Below are positions 45,637 through 52,449 of a DNA stretch of 64,000 nt, piece after piece. The position numbers and the translations under genes were made by a program. The stretch lies in assembly GCF_900102545.1 (NCBI RefSeq), contig NZ_FNBN01000015.1:1-64000 (forward strand). Reading direction: 5' to 3'. The notes beneath the pieces are model-generated. The model had not been told where the DNA came from. It saw nothing but the letters and a program-made list of their open reading frames with translations, and searched no databases. Source of the DNA: Chitinophaga filiformis (lineage in GTDB: Bacteria > Bacteroidota > Bacteroidia > Chitinophagales > Chitinophagaceae). How positions within the stretch are numbered: the first letter of the stretch is position 1; each line of letters begins with the position of its first letter.

Positions 45637-45674
45637 AGAATGAATGTTCCAAATTATTTTAGAACGACTGTTCT
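45637..45674. promoter_or_regulatory. TetR operator candidates, sites 2 and 3 (before tetR)
   Basis: Site 2 is AGAAT-GAAT-GTTCC (45637-45650). Site 3 is AGAAC-GACT-GTTCT (45661-45674), a perfect 5-bp inverted repeat with the same N4 spacing. Their centres are 24 bases apart, about two helical turns, as for cooperative dimers. Together with site 1 the consensus is AGAAY-GANT-RTTCY. Confidence 0.65.
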
Positions 45675-45922
45675 GGAATTGTATTGCCTGAAAGGACAGG
45701 ACGGGGAGATTGATCTACAAATTTCTTATATAAGTATTGATAATCATTATGGTACAGGTCGCATTTGTCAAACTTAGAAGGATTAATGGATTCCAAGGAT
45801 TGGCCCGCTATCTGTCCTGTCCGGAACCTGGCATGGTACCCTTTTTGCAAAACAACAGACGTAAACGGTACGACACGTTATTACTGATTACATCTCAAAT
45901 TGTTAAACCAAAAAGGGTACAA
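45675..45922. other. Leader region of the DUF4142 gene with two long inverted repeats
   Basis: No gene is supported here, although an open frame without homology runs through it. GGACAGGAC (45694-45702) can pair with GTCCTGTCC (45814-45822). GTACCCTTTTTG (45836-45847) pairs perfectly with CAAAAAGGGTAC (45909-45920), whose last base is two before the start codon. The second stem could hide the ribosome entry region of the downstream gene. Confidence 0.5.
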
Positions 45923-46495
45923 ATGAAAAAGCTCACTTTTTTTGCCGCTACTTTGCTGGCTGCCTGGATGTTACAGGCTTGTAATGGAGGAAATACTAAT
46001 GCGAAACATGAAGATGCTGTGGATAGCGCACAGGCCGTAAATAAAGAAACTGCCCCCGTTGACAAGGAATCCTCTGACTTTGCAATAGAAGCTGCAAATG
46101 GAGGTATGATGGAAGTGGAAGCCGGTAAACTGGCTCAGGAAAAAGCAACGAATCAGCGGGTAAAAGATTTTGCCGCTATGATGGTACGTGACCACTCCAA
46201 GGCAAACGATGAACTGAAAGGATTGGCACAGAGTAAGAATATCGCCTTGCCTGACAGCGTAAGCGGAGATGCTAAAGACCATATCGACAAAATGAGTAAG
46301 ATGTCAGGAAAAGACTTCGACAAACATTATATCGATATGATGGTGGATGATCATGATAAAGACGTGGATAAATTTGAAAAGGCATCCGGCAACCTGAGCG
46401 ATCCTGATCTGAAAACATGGGCTGGTAATACACTGCCTACACTGAGAGCTCACCAGGATTCAGCCAAGGCTATCAAGGAATCTCTTAAGAAATAA
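45923..46495 (+). CDS. DUF4142 domain lipoprotein
   Basis: This 190-residue lipoprotein has lipobox WMLQAC with Cys20, and a low-complexity acidic linker (about 22-50) follows. The DUF4142 helical bundle spans about 52-190 (FAIEAANGGMMEVEAGKLAQ, FAAMMVRDHSKANDELKGLA, HYIDMMVDDHDKDVDKFEKA), with a ferritin-like arrangement of His and Asp/Glu. The family is common in envelopes of Bacteroidota and Proteobacteria and has no firmly assigned activity. ATG 45923 starts the signal peptide; the longer frame upstream is not protein-like. A perfect inverted repeat ends just before the start. Confidence 0.87.
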   Translation: MKKLTFFAATLLAAWMLQACNGGNTNAKHEDAVDSAQAVNKETAPVDKESSDFAIEAANGGMMEVEAGKLAQEKATNQRVKDFAAMMVRDHSKANDELKGLAQSKNIALPDSVSGDAKDHIDKMSKMSGKDFDKHYIDMMVDDHDKDVDKFEKASGNLSDPDLKTWAGNTLPTLRAHQDSAKAIKESLKK

Positions 46496-46525
46496 ATAAC
46501 GCTACGGCATTAATGGTAACTATGT

Positions 46526-46600
46526 AGTTGTTAGTCCCCGGGACTTGTTTTGATTGTTGAGTTCGAGGATGTCGCACCCGGTGGCTAACAACTCTTTTAT
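46526..46600 (+). terminator. Terminator-like inverted repeat after the DUF4142 gene
   Basis: AGTTGTTAGTCCCC (46526-46539) pairs with 46580-46593 with two mismatches, and the right arm is followed by CTTTTAT. The roughly 40-base loop contains a small GTCCCCGGGAC hairpin. It fits a terminator after the DUF4142 gene. Confidence 0.5.
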
Positions 46601-46634
46601 AAAAGATATAATTCTCCACGTACAAACTTGTATT

Positions 46635-46642
46635 TATATTTG
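46635..46642 (+). promoter_or_regulatory. Predicted -7 element for the exonuclease/GIY-YIG gene
   Basis: TATATTTG matches TAnnTTTG exactly, 18 bases before the ATG at 46661, giving a leader of about 12 bases. No good TTTG is found at -33. Confidence 0.5.
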
Positions 46643-46660
46643 TTTGCTGAGTGGAGAGTT

Positions 46661-48031
46661 ATGTACGCAATAGTAGATATAGAAACAACAGGAGGCCATG
46701 CCAGTGCCAATGGTATCACTGAAATAGCCATTTTTATTTATGACGGCCAGGAAGTAGTGCAGCAGTACGAAACGCTGATCAACCCCGGTGTGCCGATTCC
46801 GAGATATATTCAATCCCTGACAGGTATTACAGATGATATGGTTGCCAGCGCCCCTTCCTTCGAAGAGGTGGCGGCCGATATATATGCCCTTATACACGAT
46901 AAGATCTTCGTGGCCCACAACGTCAATTTTGACTATTCCTTTTTACAATATCATCTGGCGAAAGCCGGTTACCAGCTGCGCAGTAAAAAACTCTGCACGG
47001 TAAGACTGGGGCGTAAGATCGTTCCGGGACTGCCATCATACAGCCTGGGTAATCTATGTAAATCATTGCAGATAACAGTGACACAGCGCCACCGGGCCTC
47101 CGGCGATGCTGCAGCTACTGTAACGCTTTTCGGCCTGTTATTGCGACAGGACACCAACAACGCCATTGCCAATGCGCTAAGCGTGCATTCCAAGGAACAG
47201 TTCCTGCCGCCAAATCTTCCTCCGGAACAGGTAACCGCATTGCCACGTAATCCGGGTGTTTATTATTTCCATGATCAGAAAGGAAAAGTAGTATATGTTG
47301 GTAAGGCTAAGAATCTCCGGAAAAGGGTGAACAGCCATTTTACCGGCAACAGCGCCAGTCGTAAACGCCAGGAGTTCCTCCGCAACATTTACAGTATTTC
47401 CCACGAGGTAACCGGTACAGAGCTGATGGCCAACATACTGGAAAGCGTGGAGATCAAACGGCTATGGCCTATCTACAACTACTCCCAGAAACATATCGAA
47501 TTTAAATATGGCTTCTACTGTTTCGAAGACCAGCAGGGTTATCTCCGCCTGGCAATAGAGAAACGCAGGAAGTATACCATGCCATTACATGCATTTCCGC
47601 TGCTGGTGCAGGGGCACCAGATGCTGCGGGGCCTGATCAGGGAGTTTGACCTTTGTCCGCGTCTGTGCTTCCTTCAGAAAGGAAACGGCGCCTGTTCTCC
47701 CATCCCCGATCATACCTGCCGGGGCGCCTGCGAGAAGAAAGAAGGACCTGAAACATACAACCTTCGGGTAAAAGCCGCTATTAATCATATGCAGCAGCAA
47801 CAACCCTCCTTTATCATTATGGGCACAGGCCGTGATGCACAGGAGCAAAGCTGTATCCTGATGGAGAAAGGCCGCTTCTACGGAATGGGCTATATACCCC
47901 GCGATACGGCCATTACGGAAGAAACTGGAGTAAAAGAATGGCTGACACAGTACCCTGAAAATGAGTATATTCTGAACCTCATCCACGCGCATGCGGGTAA
48001 TCATCACCAGGAGCTCGTAAAGTTTTCTTAG
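46661..48031 (+). CDS. DnaQ-like 3'-5' exonuclease fused to a GIY-YIG (UvrC/Cho-like) nuclease
   Basis: This 456-residue protein has two nuclease modules. The N-terminal DnaQ/RNase T exonuclease (about 1-165) has VDIETTGG (Exo I), AHNVNFDYSFL (Exo II) and HRASGDAAATVTLF (Exo III). A GIY-YIG domain (about 195-280) follows, with GVYYFHDQKGKVVYVGKAKN and LANILESVEIKRLWPIYN. The C-terminal part has cysteines 332, 336, 345, 353 and 357 (LCPRLC, GACSPIPDHTCRGAC), reminiscent of the UvrC/Cho cysteine cluster. Similar fusions are annotated as DNA polymerase III epsilon-like proteins. A DNA repair incision and resection role is likely but unproven. ATG 46661 begins the exonuclease fold. Confidence 0.87.
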   Translation: MYAIVDIETTGGHASANGITEIAIFIYDGQEVVQQYETLINPGVPIPRYIQSLTGITDDMVASAPSFEEVAADIYALIHDKIFVAHNVNFDYSFLQYHLAKAGYQLRSKKLCTVRLGRKIVPGLPSYSLGNLCKSLQITVTQRHRASGDAAATVTLFGLLLRQDTNNAIANALSVHSKEQFLPPNLPPEQVTALPRNPGVYYFHDQKGKVVYVGKAKNLRKRVNSHFTGNSASRKRQEFLRNIYSISHEVTGTELMANILESVEIKRLWPIYNYSQKHIEFKYGFYCFEDQQGYLRLAIEKRRKYTMPLHAFPLLVQGHQMLRGLIREFDLCPRLCFLQKGNGACSPIPDHTCRGACEKKEGPETYNLRVKAAINHMQQQQPSFIIMGTGRDAQEQSCILMEKGRFYGMGYIPRDTAITEETGVKEWLTQYPENEYILNLIHAHAGNHHQELVKFS

Positions 48032-48063
48032 AATTTATCTGTAATAATTCCCTCAACCTAAAG

Positions 48064-48071
48064 TATTTTTG
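48064..48071 (+). promoter_or_regulatory. Predicted -7 element for purC
   Basis: TATTTTTG matches TAnnTTTG; the upstream -33 is weak. The purC start lies 97 bases downstream, so the leader is about 90 bases and includes a small TGTTGA/TCAACA hairpin. Confidence 0.45.
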
Positions 48072-48167
48072 CGAACCTGAATACATAACCGCTTGTTGAT
48101 GTTCTTGTCAACAGCCTGTGAATGAGGGCTATTCATTAATCATTTTTAATAGGTAATTATTAAGTTC

Positions 48168-49097
48168 ATGTTAGAGTCGAATTTTAAGCTTCCTGGACAA
48201 ACGGCTTTTTATAAGGGAAAGGTAAGGGATGTATACACTATTAACGACAAACTGATGGTAATGGTGGTAAGCGACCGTATCTCAGCATTCGACGTGGTAT
48301 TACCCCGCCCGATTCCTTACAAAGGACAGGTACTAAACCAGGTGGCAGCTGTTATGCTGGAAGCTACTAAGGATATCGTTCCTAACTGGGTAAAGGCAGT
48401 TCCTTTGCCAGGTGTAACCATCGGCTTGAAATGTGAGACCTTCCCTGTAGAAATGGTGGTGCGTGGTAACCTCACCGGGCATGCCTGGAGAACGTACAAA
48501 AGTGGTAAACGCGAACTGTGTGGTGTAACTATGCCGGAAGGACTGAAGGAAAATGATTTCTTCCCTTCTCCGATCATTACGCCTACCACCAAGGCCCACG
48601 AAGGCCATGACGAAGACATATCCCGTGAAGAGATCATTGCCCGCGGACTTGTAAGCAAGGAAGATTATGAGCAGCTGGAAAAATATACCCTCGCCCTGTT
48701 CCAACGCGGTAAGGAGCTGGCAGCTAAACGTGGCCTGATCCTGGTAGATACCAAATACGAATTCGGTAAGATCGGCGATACCATCTATGTGATCGATGAG
48801 ATCCATACACCTGACTCTTCCCGTTACTTCTATGCAGAAGGCTATGAAGAAAAACAGAAAGCAGGTCAGCCACAGAAACAGCTCAGTAAAGAGTTCGTTC
48901 GTGAATGGCTGATGGCAAACGGCTTCCAGGGTAAAGATGGTCAGCAGGTGCCTGAGATGACCGACGAGTTTGTCAATAGCGTAAGCGAACGTTATATCGA
49001 GCTGTTCGAGAACATCACTGGTCAGAAATTTGTGAAGCAGGATGTTTCCCTGGCAGATGCTGAAAAGAAGATTGCCGAGACGCTGCAGAAATTATAA
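48168..49097 (+). CDS. purC: SAICAR synthase (phosphoribosylaminoimidazole-succinocarboxamide synthase)
   Basis: This 309-residue purine biosynthesis enzyme joins aspartate to CAIR with ATP. Motifs are YKGKVRDVYTINDKLMVMVV for ATP binding, SDRISAFDVVLPRPIPYKGQ, CETFPVEMVVRGNLTGHAW and TPTTKAHEGHDEDISREE, plus KRGLILVDTKYEFG and IDEIHTPDSSRYF near the C-terminus. The length fits the longer SAICAR synthase type (about 300). It is followed by a 23-bp stem hairpin before the ABC exporter gene. Confidence 0.96.
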   Translation: MLESNFKLPGQTAFYKGKVRDVYTINDKLMVMVVSDRISAFDVVLPRPIPYKGQVLNQVAAVMLEATKDIVPNWVKAVPLPGVTIGLKCETFPVEMVVRGNLTGHAWRTYKSGKRELCGVTMPEGLKENDFFPSPIITPTTKAHEGHDEDISREEIIARGLVSKEDYEQLEKYTLALFQRGKELAAKRGLILVDTKYEFGKIGDTIYVIDEIHTPDSSRYFYAEGYEEKQKAGQPQKQLSKEFVREWLMANGFQGKDGQQVPEMTDEFVNSVSERYIELFENITGQKFVKQDVSLADAEKKIAETLQKL

Positions 49098-49103
49098 GAC
49101 AGT

Positions 49104-49156
49104 GTCAACCGACCGCAAACAGGAACGCTTTATGTTCCTGTTTGTGGTCGGTTGAC
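49104..49156 (+). terminator. Exceptionally long hairpin after purC
   Basis: Two 23-base arms (49104-49126 and 49134-49156), starting GTCAACCGACC and ending GGTCGGTTGAC, pair with a single G-U wobble around a 7-base loop. No T-tract follows. It could be an intrinsic end-protecting structure, a protein site or the remnant of an inverted insertion. Confidence 0.65.
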
Positions 49157-49179
49157 AAAGATATCCGACTATAACCAAC

Positions 49180-50976
49180 ATGAAACACCTGGCCACGCTC
49201 AATAAGTACTTCGTAAAATACAAGTGGAGGTTCCTGACCGGTTTGATCTGTACTGCTGTATCCATTGTATTCAGCGTGTTCCAGCCTATTATGGTAAGAC
49301 AGATCTTCGACCTTCTTGCCCTCAATCTTAACAACTACAATCTCCTCAGCGATACCGGCCTGAAAGCTGCTTTCCGTGGCAACTTTACCAATGTCCTGGC
49401 TTTCTATGGCATCAGTATCCTGTTGTTTGCCCTCCTCAGCGGATTTTTCCTGTATCTCCAGCGGCAAACCCTCATTGTGATGAGTCGCCACATTGAATAT
49501 GACCTCAAGAACGAAATTTACCAGCATTACCAGATACTGGACCTGAACTTCTATAAAATGCACCGTACCGGCGATCTGATGAGCCGTATTACGGAAGATG
49601 TGTCCCGCGTGCGTATGTACGTAGGACCGGCTATTATGTATGCTACCCGTACCATCTTCATGATTGTGATAGTGGTGTATCTGATGATAGATGTAAATCC
49701 ATTGCTGACATTCTACACCTTATCCCCCTTGCCTGTACTGGCGCTGATCATCTATTATGTGAACCATATCATTCACCGTAAAAGCGAGCGTATACAGGCA
49801 CAGTTGTCTAATATTACCTCCATTGCCCAGGAGTCCTATTCCGGTATCAGGGTGATCAAGTCTTACGTACAGGAGGAAGCCAGTATCAAACACTTCGAGG
49901 AAGCCAGCGAGGCTTACAAGCAAAGTTCTGTGAGTCTGGCTAAAACAGATGCCCTGTTTCAGCCGAGTATGTCCCTCATGATAGGCCTTAGCGTGGTACT
50001 GACCATCTTCATAGGGGGTATTCAGGTGATCCATGGCAATATTACGGTAGGTAACCTGGCCGAATTTGTGATCTATGTGAACATGCTGATGTTCCCGTTC
50101 TTTTCCATCGGGATGGTTGCTTCCATGATTCAGCGCGCCGCAGCCAGCCAGCAACGTATCAACGAATTTCTTGACATAAAACCGGCTATCGCCGATACAC
50201 CTGGTGCCAAACCTGTTCATATTAAGGGAGAGGTAGTGTTTAAGAATGTTTCCTTTACCTATCCTCATACCGGCATCCAGGCCATCAAAAACTTTAACCT
50301 GACGGTAAAGCCAGGAGAAAAGGTAGCGGTAATCGGTCGTACGGGTTCCGGAAAATCCACCCTCGCCCAGTTACTCATACGTATGTATGATCCGCAGGAA
50401 GGAGAGATCCTGCTCGATAACCAGGACATCCGCCAGGTAACACTGGAAAGCTTGCGCCACCAGATCAGTTATGTGCCTCAGGACGTGTTCCTGTTTTCCG
50501 ATACAATCATGAATAATATCCGCTTCGGTACCCCCGAGGCAGGTCCGGAACTGGTAAAGACAGCTGCCCGGCAGGCATCGGTAGAAAAGGATATTCTGAG
50601 CTTCAGGGAAGGCTTTGACACGGTAGTAGGGGAGAGAGGGGTAACGCTCAGCGGGGGGCAGAAACAGCGTATTTCCATTGCCCGTGGACTCATTAAGGAC
50701 CCTAACCTGCTGGTATTCGACGACTGCCTGTCAGCCGTTGACGCCCGTACGGAAAAAGAGATCATCGGTAACCTCTATGCCTATCTTAAAGATAAAACGG
50801 CTATAATCATTACCCACCGCATATTTGCGCTGTTCGACTTCGATAAGATCATCGTATTGGAAGACGGAAGGATTGTTGAAACGGGAACACATAACGAATT
50901 ATTGGCATTAAACGGTTACTATGCAGAATTGTATGCCCGTCAGCAGTCCGGCGAAGAGGAATCTGTAATAGAATAA
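49180..50976 (+). CDS. ABC exporter, fused permease and ATPase (MdlA/heterodimer type)
   Basis: This 598-residue half-transporter has six transmembrane helices (about 20-310) and a nucleotide-binding domain (about 340-590). Walker A is GRTGSGKSTL, the Q-loop is SYVPQDVFLFS and the signature LSGGQKQRISIARG. Walker B NLLVFDDCLSAVD has Asp where most exporters have catalytic Glu, and the switch His is in IITHRIFALF. The Asp is typical of the degenerate site in heterodimeric exporters such as MdlA/YheI, implying a separate partner, but none is adjacent. The substrate is unknown (lipid, peptide or drug). Confidence 0.88.
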   Translation: MKHLATLNKYFVKYKWRFLTGLICTAVSIVFSVFQPIMVRQIFDLLALNLNNYNLLSDTGLKAAFRGNFTNVLAFYGISILLFALLSGFFLYLQRQTLIVMSRHIEYDLKNEIYQHYQILDLNFYKMHRTGDLMSRITEDVSRVRMYVGPAIMYATRTIFMIVIVVYLMIDVNPLLTFYTLSPLPVLALIIYYVNHIIHRKSERIQAQLSNITSIAQESYSGIRVIKSYVQEEASIKHFEEASEAYKQSSVSLAKTDALFQPSMSLMIGLSVVLTIFIGGIQVIHGNITVGNLAEFVIYVNMLMFPFFSIGMVASMIQRAAASQQRINEFLDIKPAIADTPGAKPVHIKGEVVFKNVSFTYPHTGIQAIKNFNLTVKPGEKVAVIGRTGSGKSTLAQLLIRMYDPQEGEILLDNQDIRQVTLESLRHQISYVPQDVFLFSDTIMNNIRFGTPEAGPELVKTAARQASVEKDILSFREGFDTVVGERGVTLSGGQKQRISIARGLIKDPNLLVFDDCLSAVDARTEKEIIGNLYAYLKDKTAIIITHRIFALFDFDKIIVLEDGRIVETGTHNELLALNGYYAELYARQQSGEEESVIE

Positions 50977-51054
50977 TAATCATCTCCTTATACATGCCTG
51001 TAAACCAGTAGGTAAAGTGATATTCTATCATTTTTCAAAATCATTTAAAATTAT

Positions 51055-51084
51055 TTTGATATTTGTAAACTAATAGTATATTTG
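51055..51084 (+). promoter_or_regulatory. Predicted promoter of the DUF3276 gene
   Basis: TTTG (51055-51058), an 18-base spacer and TATATTTG (51077-51084) match the Bacteroidota consensus with a slightly short spacer. The GTG start is 51 bases further on. Confidence 0.65.
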
Positions 51085-51135
51085 TTTCTTATTGGAAAAA
51101 GGATTTGATTCGTTAACAACTTAAATCTATCAACT

Positions 51136-51564
51136 GTGGCGTACGAAAATACCAATCAGCAGGAAAGAAATAATGACAGTATCTTTTCTAAACGATTGAA
51201 AGCGGGCAAAAGAAGAACTTACTTCTTTGATGTAAAGACCACTCGTGGAAATGATTATTTTCTGACCATTACCGAAAGCAAGAAACGCTTCAACGACAAT
51301 GGTTATGACAGGCACAAAGTATTCCTGTACAAGGAGGACTTCAACAAGTTCCTGAATGCATTGACAGAGACCATCAACTACGTGAAAACTGAGTTGATGC
51401 CCGACTTCGATTTTGATGCCTACAACCACGATTATGTGCGCGACGATGAGGATGGCGAAGGAGCTGAAACTTCTGAATCAGTAGTAGAAGTTGAAGCTGC
51501 TGTTGCTGAACCAACTGTTGCTGCATCCGCTTCTTCTCATAGTGAAGATGTAGACAAGTGGTAA
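51136..51564 (+). CDS. DUF3276 / PUR-alpha-like nucleic acid binding protein
   Basis: This 142-residue small protein is conserved across Bacteroidota. The PUR-like repeat spans about 15-85: IFSKRLKAGKRRTYFFDVKT, RGNDYFLTITESKKRF, HKVFLYKEDFNKFLNALTET. An acidic, alanine/valine-rich disordered tail follows (about 100-142). Borrelia and Bacteroidota homologues bind single-stranded nucleic acid. The start is GTG at 51136 (MAYENTNQ); no ATG precedes the conserved part. It has its own promoter and terminator. Confidence 0.88.
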   Translation: MAYENTNQQERNNDSIFSKRLKAGKRRTYFFDVKTTRGNDYFLTITESKKRFNDNGYDRHKVFLYKEDFNKFLNALTETINYVKTELMPDFDFDAYNHDYVRDDEDGEGAETSESVVEVEAAVAEPTVAASASSHSEDVDKW

Positions 51565-51605
51565 TCTAAGCTTAGATCATTCATTTTTATTTGATGATAA
51601 ATAAG

Positions 51606-51632
51606 ACCTCCGGTTTCTCCGGAGGTTTTTTT
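51606..51632 (+). terminator. Rho-independent terminator after the DUF3276 gene
   Basis: CCTCCGG (51607-51613), loop TTTCT and CCGGAGG (51619-51625) are followed by seven T residues. Confidence 0.92.
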
Positions 51633-51717
51633 GTGCGCATAACTTTCCGCTAAAGGTCGACTAAAGGCAGACGCGATGTATCACCATGAATAGTCAGGGG
51701 GCTTTAAGTCCAACCTA

Positions 51718-51785
51718 AAGGCATAGTAAAGGCATGGTAAAGGAATAGTAAAGGCATGGTAAAAGCATGGCAAAAGCATATTAAT
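51718..51785 (+). repeat. Block A short tandem repeat (11 bp, about six copies)
   Basis: TAAAGGCATAG / TAAAGGCATGG / TAAAGGAATAG / TAAAGGCATGG / TAAAAGCATGG / CAAAAGCATA follow one another with an 11-base period. The same array precedes the block B copy at the left end of the window (74-122, opposite strand). Confidence 0.8.
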
Positions 51786-51794
51786 AATACGGAT

Positions 51795-51859
51795 ATCATT
51801 CGCTTCAGTAGACCCCTTTAGGGGTCTTAGTGTTTGTAGCGCGGGGTGATAACCCCGGG
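51795..51859 (+). repeat. Block B intergenic repeat
   Basis: ATCATTCGCTTCAGTA leads to hairpin 1 (GACCCC-ttta-GGGGTC), the core GTGTTTGTAGC and hairpin 2 (CGGGGTGATAACCCCGGG). The 54-bp array starts immediately afterwards, and its units repeat the CGGG...CCCGGG motif, suggesting that the array grew from this unit. Confidence 0.85.
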
Positions 51860-51860
51860 T

Positions 51861-52387
51861 AACAAAAACGGGGCGTCAACCCCTGCGTAACGAAACGGGT
51901 TTTCAATCCCGGGTTGACAATACGGGCGTCAACCCCCTGGATAACGAAACGGGTTTTCAACCCCGGGTAACAAAAACGGGGCGTCAACCCCTGCGTAACG
52001 AAACGGGTTTTCAATCCCGGGTTGACAATACGGGCGTCAACCCCTGGATAACAAAACGGGGTTTTCAACCCCGGGCAACAAAAACGGGGCGTCAACCCCC
52101 TGGATAACAAAACGGGGTTTTCAACCCCGGGTAACAAAAACGGGGCGTCAACCCCTGGATAACAAAACGGGGTTTTCAACCCCGGGGCAACAAAAACGGG
52201 GTGTCAACCCCTGCGTAACGAAACGGGTTTTCAACCCCGGGGCAACAAAAACGGGGCGTCAATCCCTGGATAACGAAACGGGTTTTCAACCCCGTGTCAA
52301 CAAAAACGGGGCGTCAACCCCTCCGTAACGAAACGGGTTTCAATCCCGGGTTGACAATACAGGCGTCAATCCGGTAACGCAGAAACG
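51861..52387. repeat. Tandem array, ~54-bp unit, about 9.6 copies
   Basis: Units begin near 51861, 51915, 51969, 52023, 52077, 52132, 52188, 52243, 52298 and 52351. Each has two GC clamps: ACGGGGCGTCAACCCC, then AACGGGGTTTTCAACCCCGG. A second unit type beginning TGACAATACGGG alternates with the AACAAAAACGGGG type in the first four units, giving a 108-bp higher-order repeat. Each clamp could form a GGGG/CCCC hairpin. There are no unique spacers and no cas genes, so it is not CRISPR. Confidence 0.9.
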
Positions 52388-52400
52388 ATTTAAAACAACA

Positions 52401-52425
52401 AAGGACTTCCCTGCGGAAGCCCTTT
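52401..52425 (-). terminator. Terminator of pgi
   Basis: On the minus strand GGGCTTCC and GGAAGTCC pair around GCAG and are followed by TTTGTTGTTTT. It lies just after the pgi stop codon. Confidence 0.75.
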
Positions 52426-52449
52426 GCCATAAATATCTGTCGATTGAAA

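Larger units (their letters stand above)
51565..52449. other. Gene-free convergent gap filled with repeats
   Basis: Between the DUF3276 gene (+) and pgi (-), 885 bases hold a terminator (51606-51632), a block A 11-bp array (51718-51785), a block B unit (51795-51859), a ~54-bp tandem array (51861-52387) and the pgi terminator. The 124-codon minus-strand frame across the array (51805-52179) encodes only repeated PGLKTRF/PGVDA-type units and is not considered a gene. Confidence 0.8.

Noticed and set aside
45737..45922. N-terminal extension of the DUF4142 protein
   Set aside because: The extension is not conserved-looking and would place the lipoprotein signal peptide inside the chain; ATG 45923 is the sensible start.
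51805..52179. 124-codon minus-strand frame with repeated PGLKTRF/PGVDA units
   Set aside because: It is the translation of the 54-bp tandem array and exists because the period is a multiple of three; no start context, signal or homology supports a gene.
51861..52387. CRISPR array
   Set aside because: The whole ~54-bp unit is conserved, so there are no unique spacers, and there are no cas genes.
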